Positions 32,464 through 40,237 of a stretch of 58,222 nt of DNA are shown piece after piece. Location of the stretch: positions 1-58,222 of the forward strand of contig NZ_JVNU01000055.1 of the NCBI RefSeq assembly GCF_001071995.1, read 5' to 3'. Under the pieces are notes generated by a model. It was not told the origin of the DNA, made no database searches, and saw only the letters and a program-made list of their open reading frames with translations. Both the position numbers and the translations under genes were made by a program. Within the stretch, counting starts at the first letter, position 1. Every line of letters begins with the position of its first letter. Origin of the DNA: Streptococcus sp. 263_SSPC (GTDB lineage: Bacteria; Bacillota; Bacilli; Lactobacillales; Aerococcaceae).

Positions 32464-32904
32464 ATGAAAAAAGGAATGAAATTATTCGCTGTGTTATTTA
32501 CAGCATTATTCGTACTATTAGGATGTGCGAAAGAAGAAACCGCTACATTTGAACTAAAGCAAGAAGGTCTTGTTTCTACTTTAGTTTATTACTATAAAGG
32601 AGACGTTGTTACTAAACAAACAGCAAAATCTGAAATTGATTTAAAAAAACTTCCAATTTCAGAAGAAGAAGCACTTAAAAAATTCCAAGAAAACACTGAT
32701 TTGTACAACTCAGTTAAAGGTGTAACTGCTACTCAAGAAGTTAAAGATGGCATTGTTACTCAATTTGTGACTGTAGACTACAATATTGCTAAACTTTCTG
32801 ATTTAAAGAAAGCCATCCCAAGTGATTTTTCTGGTCAAGGTGATAAAGTAAGTTTCAAAGCTTCTAAAGAAGCACTGATTAAAGCTGGCTATACTGAAAA
32901 GTAA
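32464..32904 (+). CDS. DUF1307/YehR-like lipoprotein, array gene 1
   Basis: 146 aa from ATG 32464 (GAAAGGA 8 nt upstream). Lipobox LLGC at Cys21 or so after MKKGMKLFAVLFTALFVLLG. No low-complexity linker; the domain starts at once with TFELKQEGLVSTLVYYYKGD. It matches my memory of DUF1307 (YehR): short beta strands, a helix around YNSVKGVTATQEV, VTVDYNIAKLSDLKKAIP, ending in SKEALIKAGYTEK. The first about 160 nt of coding sequence are almost identical to gene 2. Membrane-anchored, outside the cell; function unknown. Confidence 0.82.
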   Translation: MKKGMKLFAVLFTALFVLLGCAKEETATFELKQEGLVSTLVYYYKGDVVTKQTAKSEIDLKKLPISEEEALKKFQENTDLYNSVKGVTATQEVKDGIVTQFVTVDYNIAKLSDLKKAIPSDFSGQGDKVSFKASKEALIKAGYTEK

Positions 32905-33001
32905 TAATTAAATAAGTAAGACCTGTAAAGCTCTCTCTTGCCGGTTTTACGATACAAAACAAACAGTTATGAGTATATTACAAATCGAAAGGATGAATTT
33001 C

Positions 33002-33445
33002 ATGAAAAAAGCAATGAAATTATTCGCTGTGTTATTTACAGCATTATTCGTACTATTAGGATGTGCGAAAGAAGAAACCGCTACATTTGAACTAAAGCAA
33101 GAAGGTCTTGTTTCTACTTTAGTTTATTACTATAAAGGAGACGTTGTTACTAAACAAACTGCTAGAAACGAATTTGAAATTTCAAAACTTCCGGTTTCTG
33201 AAGAAGATGCTCTTCAACAAATTAAAGAAAACACTGATGCGTATAATGCTGTTAAAGGCGTAACTGCCACCGTAGAATCTAAAGATGGATTTATTATCCA
33301 AACATTAACAGTGGACTATTCAGTTGCAAAACTTTCTGAATTAAAAGCCGCTTTCCCTCATGATTTTACAGGTAGTGGCGAAAAAGTAAGCTTCAAAGTT
33401 TCGAAAGAAGCCCTAATTAACGCAGGGTATGCTGAAAAGAAATAA
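33002..33445 (+). CDS. DUF1307/YehR-like lipoprotein, array gene 2
   Basis: 147 aa from ATG 33002. Residues 1-58 are the same as gene 1 apart from one residue in the signal peptide, while the remainder differs more (FEISKLPVSEEDALQQIKEN), a mosaic suggesting recent duplication or gene conversion. Ribosome site and its flank (GAAAGGATGAATTTC) also match gene 1. Lipobox LLGC. Followed by a hairpin with AAAACCGGT arms. Confidence 0.82.
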   Translation: MKKAMKLFAVLFTALFVLLGCAKEETATFELKQEGLVSTLVYYYKGDVVTKQTARNEFEISKLPVSEEDALQQIKENTDAYNAVKGVTATVESKDGFIIQTLTVDYSVAKLSELKAAFPHDFTGSGEKVSFKVSKEALINAGYAEKK

Positions 33446-33448
33446 ATA

Positions 33449-33489
33449 AGTAAAACCGGTTAAGAGAAGTCTCTCATACCGGTTTTACC
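33449..33489 (+). terminator. Intercistronic hairpin after array gene 2
   Basis: GTAAAACCGGT and ACCGGTTTTAC with a 17-nt loop containing GAGA/TCTC; a degenerate relative follows gene 1. Weak T tract, so attenuation or mRNA stabilisation is as likely as termination. Confidence 0.55.
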
Positions 33490-33517
33490 ATACATAACAA
33501 AAAGTGAGGTAAAAATC

Positions 33518-34090
33518 ATGAACAAAACATCAAAAGCATTCGCACTTCTATTTACAGCCGGTCTAGTATTAGCAGGTTGCGGACAAAAGCAAGACTCAAC
33601 TGCTACTACTCAAGCTCAAACAACAGTTGCTCCAACAACAGCCGCTCCAACAACGGCTGCTCCAACAACTGTTGCTCAAGCAAAAACTGACATGCCAGCA
33701 GATGCTAAAAAAACAGTTCTTGAAGCTAGTGACGAGGCTACAAAAGCAGTGATGACGTTATATTATAAAGATGACGTTTTATTAAAACAGGACAGTGTAA
33801 CTACTTATATTGTTTCAAAAATGGAAGGCGAGAATCCTTTAGAAACACTTAAGAACTCTAGTGCGAAAACAGAAGAAAAACTGAAAGATTTTATTGGTAA
33901 AGGTTTTGAGATTAAAACAGATTACAAAGATGATGTTTTCACGATTACTTATTCATTCGATTACACTAAACTCGATATGCAAAAATTCAAAGAAGCAATA
34001 CCAAATTTAAATCTACGTGATGATAATACTATTGGCTACTCTCAATTTAAAGAGGCACTCATCAAGGGTGGCTATAAAGAAAAACAATAG
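33518..34090 (+). CDS. DUF1307-like lipoprotein with Thr/Ala/Pro linker, array gene 3
   Basis: 190 aa. Signal peptide MNKTSKAFALLFTAGLVLAG then Cys of the lipobox (LAGC). A linker of about 40 residues with repeated APTTAAPTT units separates lipid from domain. Domain: MTLYYKDDVLLKQDSVTTYI, IGKGFEIKTDYKDDVFTITY, LDMQKFKEAIPNLNLRDDNT, FKEALIKGGYKEKQ. Closest to genes 4 and 5. GTGAGG upstream. The Thr-rich linker may be a spacer through the wall and a glycosylation target (inference). Confidence 0.82.
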   Translation: MNKTSKAFALLFTAGLVLAGCGQKQDSTATTQAQTTVAPTTAAPTTAAPTTVAQAKTDMPADAKKTVLEASDEATKAVMTLYYKDDVLLKQDSVTTYIVSKMEGENPLETLKNSSAKTEEKLKDFIGKGFEIKTDYKDDVFTITYSFDYTKLDMQKFKEAIPNLNLRDDNTIGYSQFKEALIKGGYKEKQ

Positions 34091-34109
34091 TAAAATTCTA
34101 AATTAAATA

Positions 34110-34141
34110 GGGAGAAGAGGGTCCTCTTCTCCACTTTTTTT
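34110..34141 (+). terminator. Terminator-like hairpin after array gene 3
   Basis: GGAGAAGAGG-GT-CCTCTTCTCC, then ACTTTTTTT. Would terminate part of the transcripts before gene 4. Confidence 0.8.
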
Positions 34142-34162
34142 CAAAAATGAAGGAGACTATGT

Positions 34163-34717
34163 ATGAAGAACACTATGAAAGTATCTGCACTCCTCTTTAC
34201 CAGTGCATTCCTCTTAGGTGCGTGTGGACAAGAGAAAAAAGAAGAAACAACGATTGCTACGACGCAAGCAACAACCACAACAGCTACTCCAACGACAGCT
34301 ACTCCAACAACTGTGTATAGTTTAGAAGATGCTCAAAAAGCAGTTTTTGAAGCTGCTAGTAACAGTGGTACAGACACAATGACATTGTACTATAAAGATG
34401 ATGTCTTATTAAAAGAAGAAAAAGTATCTACTTTTATTATTTCAAAACTAGCCGGTGATAATCCTCTTGAGATGCTTAAAAAAGCTGCTGGAGAAACCAA
34501 AGAAAAACTAAAAGTTTTTATCGGTAAAGGTGTTGAATATAATACGGATTACAAAGATGATGTTTTCACGATTACTAATTCATACGATTACACTAAACTT
34601 GATATGCAAAAACTCAAAGAAGTATATCCGAATTTAAATCTACGTGATGATAAAACTCTAAGCTACTCTGAATTTAAAGAGGGGCTCCTTAACAGAGGCT
34701 ATAAAGAAAAACAATAG
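34163..34717 (+). CDS. DUF1307-like lipoprotein with Thr-rich linker, array gene 4
   Basis: 184 aa. Lipobox LGAC after MKNTMKVSALLFTSAFLLG. Linker ATTQATTTTATPTTATPTT. The domain (MTLYYKDDVLLKEEKVSTFI, TDYKDDVFTITNSYDYTKLD) is nearly that of gene 3, including shared nucleotides at the 3' end (AGGCTATAAAGAAAAACAAT), so 3 and 4 are recent duplicates. AAGGAG upstream. Confidence 0.82.
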   Translation: MKNTMKVSALLFTSAFLLGACGQEKKEETTIATTQATTTTATPTTATPTTVYSLEDAQKAVFEAASNSGTDTMTLYYKDDVLLKEEKVSTFIISKLAGDNPLEMLKKAAGETKEKLKVFIGKGVEYNTDYKDDVFTITNSYDYTKLDMQKLKEVYPNLNLRDDKTLSYSEFKEGLLNRGYKEKQ

Positions 34718-34735
34718 TAAAATTTAAAATTAAAT

Positions 34736-34768
34736 AGGGAGAAGGGTGAACTATTCTCCCCTTTTTTC
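34736..34768 (+). terminator. Terminator-like hairpin after array gene 4
   Basis: GGGAGAA and TTCTCCC around GGGTGAACTA, then CTTTTTTC. Related to the one after gene 3. Confidence 0.7.
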
Positions 34769-34788
34769 AAAAATGAAGGAGAATATGT

Positions 34789-35322
34789 ATGAAGAAAACT
34801 GTGAAAGTATCTGCACTACTCTTTACCAGTGCATTCCTTTTAGCCGCCTGTGGACAAGATAAAAAAGAAAAAACTACGGTTGCAACAACGACTCAAGCAA
34901 CGACAGCTACTCCGACAACTACTTATACTTTAGAGGATGCTAATAAAGCAGTTTTTGAAATTAGTGATCGAGTTGGTACAATAACAATGACATTTTATTA
35001 TAAAGATGATGTCTTATTAAAACAAGAATCTGTAGAGAATTATACACTGTCAAAAATTGATGCAGATAATCCTCTTGAATTACTAAAAAATTCTTCTGCG
35101 GAAGACGAACAAAAATACAAAGATCTTATCGGTAAAGGTTTTGAGTATAAATCAGAACACAATAATGACTTTTTCACTGTTACTTATTCATTCGATTACA
35201 CTAAAATCGATATGAAAAAACTCAAAGAAATTGAGCCAAATTTACGACTAACTGATGACAATACGGTTAGTTACTCTGACTTTAGAGATAAACTTCTCAA
35301 GGCTGGTTATGTAGAAAAATAA
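34789..35322 (+). CDS. DUF1307-like lipoprotein with Thr-rich linker, array gene 5
   Basis: 177 aa. Lipobox LAAC after MKKTVKVSALLFTSAFLLA; short linker VATTTQATTATPTTTYT. Domain MTFYYKDDVLLKQESVENYT, FEYKSEHNNDFFTVTYSFDY, IDMKKLKEIEPNLRLTDDNT, ending LKAGYVEK. Same subfamily as genes 3 and 4 but more diverged. AAGGAGAA upstream. Confidence 0.82.
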   Translation: MKKTVKVSALLFTSAFLLAACGQDKKEKTTVATTTQATTATPTTTYTLEDANKAVFEISDRVGTITMTFYYKDDVLLKQESVENYTLSKIDADNPLELLKNSSAEDEQKYKDLIGKGFEYKSEHNNDFFTVTYSFDYTKIDMKKLKEIEPNLRLTDDNTVSYSDFRDKLLKAGYVEK

Positions 35323-35351
35323 TAATAAAGTTTCAAAATTAGGGGATTATT

Positions 35352-35966
35352 ATGAACAAACTGACAAAAGTATCCGCACTCCTCTTTACGAATACATTTC
35401 TATTAGTCGCTTGTGGTCAAGACAAGAAAGAAGAAACTACGGTCGTTACGACGCAAGCAACAACTACACAGGCAACCACGCAAGCAACAACGACTACACT
35501 AGCAACAACAACTGCTCAGGCTCTAACAACAGTCGCCAAATCGGATGCTAAAGATGGACAAGTCGTATTTGAACAAATCAATGGAAACAACATAACGAAA
35601 GTCAAAATTACATTTAAAGATGGCTTGATTCAAAAAATGGCCACCGATTCCATTATCGATTTTGACATATCAGGCTTGCCAGAAACCTCTAAAGAAGCTT
35701 TTAAACAAGCGTTGCAAACACAAAAGCAAACTATGGAGCAAAGTTATAATCAATTAAAAGAGCAAATTAAAGATGTCACTGGTCTAAAGCTTGATATTCG
35801 TATGGAAGGAACTAAATACATCCAATCATACGAAGTCGACTATTCGAATATAGACTTCGACAAGCTAAAAGAAATTGATCCTGATTTTACATCTAAGGAA
35901 GAAGCAACGAATTACGAGCAAATCATACAGTCACTACTCGATGCCGGTTTTACAAGAGTTGAATAA
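35352..35966 (+). CDS. DUF1307-like lipoprotein with TTQA repeat linker, array gene 6
   Basis: 204 aa. Lipobox LVAC after MNKLTKVSALLFTNTFLLV. The longest low-complexity linker, built of TTQA/TTTQA units (ATTQATTTQATTQATTTT). Domain: ITKVKITFKDGLIQKMATDS, a longer helix SKEAFKQALQTQKQTMEQSY, YIQSYEVDYSNIDFDKLKEI. With gene 7 it forms a second subfamily marked by the extra helix. Gap to gene 5 only 29 nt. Confidence 0.8.
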   Translation: MNKLTKVSALLFTNTFLLVACGQDKKEETTVVTTQATTTQATTQATTTTLATTTAQALTTVAKSDAKDGQVVFEQINGNNITKVKITFKDGLIQKMATDSIIDFDISGLPETSKEAFKQALQTQKQTMEQSYNQLKEQIKDVTGLKLDIRMEGTKYIQSYEVDYSNIDFDKLKEIDPDFTSKEEATNYEQIIQSLLDAGFTRVE

Positions 35967-35996
35967 CCATAAACTCATAGAAAGGATTTTTATAGA

Positions 35997-36590
35997 ATGA
36001 ATACAAAAATCAAACAACTAACACTTTTAGCATCTGCAGGTTTACTACTTGTTGCATGTGGACAAGGTAAAAAAGAAGAATCAACACAAGCAACAACTCA
36101 GGCTCAAACAACTCAAGCACAAGCAACTACAACGGCTCCAACTCCAACAACTAAAGCCACTCAATCAGATGCTACTGAAGTTAAAAGTGTATATGAGCTA
36201 GTGAATACAAATGTTACAACAAAATTAACGCTTTACTCAAAAGGCAATATTATTGAAAAAACGATTACAGAAGTTATCACAGATTTTAGTGTTGATAATG
36301 TCCCAGAAGCTTCAAGAGAAGCTGTTAAGCAAAGTTATGAACTACAAAAATCTATTTTAGAGCAAACCTACGGCGACTTAAAAAATAAAATTACAGAGCT
36401 TAAAGGATTTAAGTTTGATTCTAAAAAAGAAGGAGAGAAGTACATCCAGACTTACGAAACTGACTACACTATTGTCGATCGTGAAAAATTGAAATCAGCA
36501 TATCCACAAGTGGTTTCTTTTGACGATCCTACAGACTTAACAAAAGTAAAAGAAAACCTCATTCAAATGGGATTCAAAGAAGTTCAGTAA
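35997..36590 (+). CDS. DUF1307-like lipoprotein with TTQAQ linker, array gene 7
   Basis: 197 aa. Lipobox LVAC after MNTKIKQLTLLASAGLLLV. Linker STQATTQAQTTQAQATTTAP. Domain with TTKLTLYSKGNIIEKTITEV, helix REAVKQSYELQKSILEQTYG and YIQTYETDYTIVDREKLKSA, same subfamily as gene 6. GAAAGGA upstream. Confidence 0.8.
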   Translation: MNTKIKQLTLLASAGLLLVACGQGKKEESTQATTQAQTTQAQATTTAPTPTTKATQSDATEVKSVYELVNTNVTTKLTLYSKGNIIEKTITEVITDFSVDNVPEASREAVKQSYELQKSILEQTYGDLKNKITELKGFKFDSKKEGEKYIQTYETDYTIVDREKLKSAYPQVVSFDDPTDLTKVKENLIQMGFKEVQ

Positions 36591-36599
36591 TGTAACCTA

Positions 36600-36632
36600 A
36601 AAGCAGAGTCCACTTGATGTGCTCTGCTTTTT
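36600..36632 (+). terminator. Terminator after array gene 7
   Basis: AAAGCAGAG and CTCTGCTTTTT around TCCACTTGATGTG. Good stem and T tract. Confidence 0.8.
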
Positions 36633-36658
36633 CTGTAAATAGATGTAAAGGAGTTCTT

Positions 36659-37105
36659 ATGAAAAAATCAATCAAAGCATTCGCACTACTGTTGACTACT
36701 CTCTTCTTCCTTTTCGGTTGCGGTGGGACCCAGTCTTCAAGCTATATTCTAAAAAATGAAATGGCACAAACAACCACTACGGTAGACCATAAAGGCGATA
36801 CCGTAACAAAAATTACAATTTTAAACGAATGGAATCTGAAAGCAATGGGGCCAGATTTTCCAAAACAAAGTGCTCAAGCCTTAGCACAAGCCACTCTAAG
36901 TTTATATACAAACTTACCTGGCGTCACTTCTAGCACGTCTTCAACAGACGAGAAAATCACTTTTGAAATTACGATCGATATGGAAAAGGTAGATTTAGCA
37001 AAACTAAAAGAACGATTCCCTAACGAATTCTCTATCGAAGGTAATAAGCTAAGTTTCAAATCATTCGAAAAAACCTTATTCGATGCTGGATATACGGCTA
37101 AATAA
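36659..37105 (+). CDS. DUF1307-like lipoprotein without linker, array gene 8
   Basis: 148 aa from ATG 36659, with AAAGGAG upstream (earlier in-frame ATG codons lie in the preceding hairpin). Lipobox LFGC after MKKSIKAFALLLTTLFFLFG. Domain begins SSYILKNEMAQTTTTVDHKG and ends FKSFEKTLFDAGYTAK. Organisation like genes 1-2 (no Thr linker), but diverged. The shortest and most separate member. Confidence 0.8.
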   Translation: MKKSIKAFALLLTTLFFLFGCGGTQSSSYILKNEMAQTTTTVDHKGDTVTKITILNEWNLKAMGPDFPKQSAQALAQATLSLYTNLPGVTSSTSSTDEKITFEITIDMEKVDLAKLKERFPNEFSIEGNKLSFKSFEKTLFDAGYTAK

Positions 37106-37131
37106 CCCATTAGAAAGGTATATAAAACAAA

Positions 37132-37749
37132 ATGAAAACTCTTAAAACATCACTCGTATTACTCTCTTCAATTTTTGTACTTGCGGCTTGCGGACAAAAT
37201 AATTCAGTAGGCAATGCGACTGAGACAAATCAAAACGCTCAAGAAGCAACACAAGCAAATACTAAGCAATCGAAACTGAACTCGGCTAACAATCAACAGA
37301 GCCAAGAAAAAGCAGCAGACAATCAACAAAACAAGAAAAAGTCGAACGCACAAAATAGCAGCAACCTTCCAAAAGACGGTGAAGCTGTTTATAAACTAGA
37401 AGATAATGGTAATACTACAACCTTAAAATATTATTTCAAAGACGATATCGTTTATCTTCAAGATGCCGTATATGCGTTCAATCCTAAAGAAATGGGTAAA
37501 ACCGAAGAAGAAATACAAAAACTTCTCAAAAAAAGACACTCTATCTACGACGGAGTGAAAGGAATTGAATCCACTATTGCACGAAAAGATGGAATTTACT
37601 ATCACACACTCAAAATTGATTACAACAATATCGACTGGAAAGAGCTTCATAAACGTGCTCCTGAAACATTCCCAAATACTAATCCATCTGCTTTAAAATA
37701 TAGTGAAGCTGTCCCAAAATTACTTGAAGACGGTTATGTTAAACAATAA
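37132..37749 (+). CDS. DUF1307-like lipoprotein with Asn/Gln/Lys linker, array gene 9
   Basis: 205 aa. Lipobox LAAC after MKTLKTSLVLLSSIFVLA. Linker rich in Asn, Gln and Lys (NNQQSQEKAADNQQNKKKSN) instead of Thr. Domain GNTTTLKYYFKDDIVYLQDA, NPKEMGKTEEEIQKLLKKRH, TLKIDYNNIDWKELHKRAPE. Forms a pair with gene 10, which has a nearly identical domain. GAAAGG upstream. Confidence 0.82.
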   Translation: MKTLKTSLVLLSSIFVLAACGQNNSVGNATETNQNAQEATQANTKQSKLNSANNQQSQEKAADNQQNKKKSNAQNSSNLPKDGEAVYKLEDNGNTTTLKYYFKDDIVYLQDAVYAFNPKEMGKTEEEIQKLLKKRHSIYDGVKGIESTIARKDGIYYHTLKIDYNNIDWKELHKRAPETFPNTNPSALKYSEAVPKLLEDGYVKQ

Positions 37750-37782
37750 AAATAATGATGATTGAGAAAGGATTAAATCACA

Positions 37783-38340
37783 ATGAATAAATTATTGAAA
37801 AATTCGCTTGTATTACTCTCTTCAGTTTTTGTACTTGCGGCGTGCGGACAAAAATCTTCAACAAGCAGCACAGAGCAGACTTCACAAGCCGCTCAAGCAA
37901 CTACAACTGCTCCAACCACACAAGTAGCATCCAATAAACAAGCGGCAACAGACGCTCTACCAAAAGATGGCGAAGCAGTATATAAGAAAGAAGAAAAAGG
38001 ACGTACTACAACCATAAAATACTATTTCAAAGACGATATCGTATACAAACAGGATGCTGTTTATACTTTCAATCCTAAAGAGATGGGGAAAACTGAAGAA
38101 GAAATTCAAAAAATAATGAAGAAAAGACAAGCTCTTTATGATGGTGTAAAAGGCTTTGAAACAACTATCTCTCAAAAAGATGGTATTTACATTCATACTC
38201 TAAAAATTGATTACAATAATATTGATAGGGAAGAACTCCACAGACGCGATCCAAAAGGATTTCCAGATACAAAAGCTGAAAACTTAATATATAGCGAAGC
38301 CGTTAAAAAATTACTTGATAATGGTTATGTTAAACAATAA
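37783..38340 (+). CDS. DUF1307-like lipoprotein with Thr/Ala linker, array gene 10
   Basis: 185 aa. Lipobox LAAC; linker QAAQATTTAPTTQVASNKQ. Domain TTTIKYYFKDDIVYKQDAVY, NPKEMGKTEEEIQKIMKKRQ, TLKIDYNNIDREELHRRDPK, close to gene 9. So near-identical domains carry chemically different linkers, showing that linkers are exchanged or evolve separately. Last gene of the array, followed by a terminator. Confidence 0.82.
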   Translation: MNKLLKNSLVLLSSVFVLAACGQKSSTSSTEQTSQAAQATTTAPTTQVASNKQAATDALPKDGEAVYKKEEKGRTTTIKYYFKDDIVYKQDAVYTFNPKEMGKTEEEIQKIMKKRQALYDGVKGFETTISQKDGIYIHTLKIDYNNIDREELHRRDPKGFPDTKAENLIYSEAVKKLLDNGYVKQ

Positions 38341-38353
38341 ACTCAACTAAATG

Positions 38354-38400
38354 AACAGCAACCAAAGACTCTCTTTAAGGGCCCTTGGTGCTGTTTTCTT
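38354..38400 (+). terminator. Terminator of the lipoprotein array
   Basis: AACAGCAACCAAAG and CTTGGTGCTGTT pair (one bulged A), followed by TTCTTGT. Confidence 0.75.
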
Positions 38401-38423
38401 GTCTAAATTTTAGGATGTAACAA

Positions 38424-38445
38424 AAATTATCATATATGATAATTT
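38424..38445. promoter_or_regulatory. 22-bp perfect palindrome left of repeat E
   Basis: AAATTATCA-TATA-TGATAATTT. Followed by a pyrimidine-rich stretch similar to those after the palindromes at 9467 and 44126. No gene starts nearby, so operator function is doubtful here; it may be part of the repeat element. Confidence 0.6.
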
Positions 38446-38512
38446 CTTTTCTCTTCTCTTACTTTTAGCGAGAGCAGTAGAAGTATTCCTGTTTTAACTC
38501 GCACAATAAAAA

Positions 38513-38731
38513 AGTACGAAGATTATCTATCTGATGTATAAAAACAAAGATTACCTCGGTTTCTATAATAACAACAATAGCGACTAGTAACCGATGCGAA
38601 TTAGATTCTCTTGAAAATTTATTTTCTAGAGAATCTTTGAGGCTCAATCCGCTACAGCTATTGTCGTTATTATGAAGATAACCGAAGTTAATCTAAGGTT
38701 TTATAGTACTACATAAAATAATCTTCGTACT
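38513..38731 (+). repeat. Long hairpin repeat, copy E
   Basis: Outer arms AGTACGAAGATTAT / ATAATCTTCGTACT, TAAAAAC / GTTTTATA, AGATTACCTCGGTT / AACCGAAGTTAATCT, ATAATAAC-ACAATAGC / GCTATTGTCGTTAT. Core: GATGCGAATTA, inner stem GATTCTCT-GAAAATTTATTTTC-AGAGAATC, TTTGAGGCTCA, no side hairpin, CTACAG. Nearly identical to copy F except for the inner stem. Fills most of 38341-38739, ending 9 nt before the amidohydrolase stop. Confidence 0.87.
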
Positions 38732-38739
38732 GACATTAT

Positions 38740-40077
38740 TTATTTTTCGAATGATAATTGGGCAGATAGTTCTACCGCGCGCTTTTCAAAGGTGACCATT
38801 CCCTCTTTCAACGCTCTTTGCAACCCTTCTAGCGAACCATTCACTAGCTTCTTATTATCCACAACTCTTTCCCCATTAATCCATACATCTTGAACATTAG
38901 AGGCATTGGCTGAATACACCAAGGCCGCATACGCATCATGCACAGGGAACATATTCACTGAGGATGTTTCGACAAGCACCACATCCGCTTTTTTGCCTGC
39001 TTCAAGCGTTCCAACTTCTTTGTCGAGTCCAAGCGCTTTTGCCCCGCCTCTTGTCGCCAAAGCCACGATTTCTTTTGAAGGGAACGCGCTACGATCCTTC
39101 AGATGCGTTTTATGGAAATTAGCTACCATTCGCATTTGTGTAAATAAATCCAGCGTATTGCCGCTACTTGGCCCGTCCGTACCTAGTCCAACGGTCACAC
39201 CATGGTCTAGTAAACTTCGAATCGGTGCGACTCCTTTGGCAGACTTCGTATTGGCGCCGATACAATGAACAACGCTGACTTTTGGATACTTAGCCAGAAT
39301 TTCGACATCGGATTCCGTCATCAAGATACCGTGTGCTAGAATGACCTGCACTTCGAAAAATCCAAGTGACTCTAAAAATTCGATTGGTGTTTGGTTATAG
39401 GTTTTACGGAAATAATCCATCTCGTACGTCATCTCAGAAACATGAAGAGTAATAGGAACTTGGTTTTCTTTTGCAAACGCTAGAATCGCTCTCATCACTT
39501 CTTCGGTATTTGTATTCGGAGCATGAGGGGCAATTAATGGGTGTACGAGTTCATCCTCTTTCCATTTATCAACAAACGTTTGGGTATACGCTAAAGCTTC
39601 ATCTGTATTTTTACTATCGGGCGTCTTCATATCGATAATCGTTTCGCCTACTAGAGAACGCATCTTCATTTCTTTTGCGACTCTCGCAACGGCGTCTTCA
39701 AAATAATACATATCACACATCGCAGTCACCCCTGCCAGCTGCATCTCTGCAATCGCATAGGCCGTGCTCTTGGCAATTAACGGTTCATCAACCACTTCTT
39801 GTTCTAGCGGAAATAGGAAGCGTCTGAGGCGGTCTGGACAATCGTCTCCTAATGAGCGAAACGGAATCATCCCGCAATGCGTATGAGCGTTCACGAATCC
39901 AGGAAGCAGGATTCCACCATGCGCATCTATCCACTCCTCTGCCTTACTCTCCTCAAATTGATCCATCGCACCTACTTCAACAATCGAGTGCTCCTCCATC
40001 ACTAAATACCCACTTCGGTACTCTGTAAAGGCATCATCCATCGTTAAAATCCATGCATTTTTATAACCGATTCTCAT
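38740..40077 (-). CDS. Amidohydrolase, MTA/SAH deaminase-like
   Basis: 445 aa from ATG 40077 (GGAAAGGGAG 8 nt upstream). Amidohydrolase TIM barrel with Zn ligands: GFVNAHTHCGMIPFR, ITLHVSEMTYE, VILAHGILM, SVVHCIGANTK, GLGTDGPSSGNTLDLF. The last motif (TDG.SS) and overall match the 5-methylthioadenosine / S-adenosylhomocysteine / guanine deaminase group. It follows the polyamine-type ABC genes; methylthioadenosine is a by-product of polyamine synthesis, which makes an MTA-related role attractive but unproven. Confidence 0.82.
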   Translation of the reverse strand: MRIGYKNAWILTMDDAFTEYRSGYLVMEEHSIVEVGAMDQFEESKAEEWIDAHGGILLPGFVNAHTHCGMIPFRSLGDDCPDRLRRFLFPLEQEVVDEPLIAKSTAYAIAEMQLAGVTAMCDMYYFEDAVARVAKEMKMRSLVGETIIDMKTPDSKNTDEALAYTQTFVDKWKEDELVHPLIAPHAPNTNTEEVMRAILAFAKENQVPITLHVSEMTYEMDYFRKTYNQTPIEFLESLGFFEVQVILAHGILMTESDVEILAKYPKVSVVHCIGANTKSAKGVAPIRSLLDHGVTVGLGTDGPSSGNTLDLFTQMRMVANFHKTHLKDRSAFPSKEIVALATRGGAKALGLDKEVGTLEAGKKADVVLVETSSVNMFPVHDAYAALVYSANASNVQDVWINGERVVDNKKLVNGSLEGLQRALKEGMVTFEKRAVELSAQLSFEK

Positions 40078-40237
40078 TACTGCCACTCCCTTTCCTGTCT
40101 TCTTTATTCTAATTGAATTCCATTATAAGAACAATCAAAACTCGCATTAGAAGAACAAAGTCGCCAGTCTAATAACTCTCTAGCGGCTTCGTCTACTCTT
40201 TATTCTGATCTGTCCTTAAATAAAATTCAAAATCCTA

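Noticed and set aside
37423-38196. Minus-strand frames opposite array genes 9 and 10
   Set aside because: Reverse complements of the shared lipoprotein domain, Phe/Leu/Ile-rich because the coding strand is Lys/Asp/Asn-rich; no ribosome sites.
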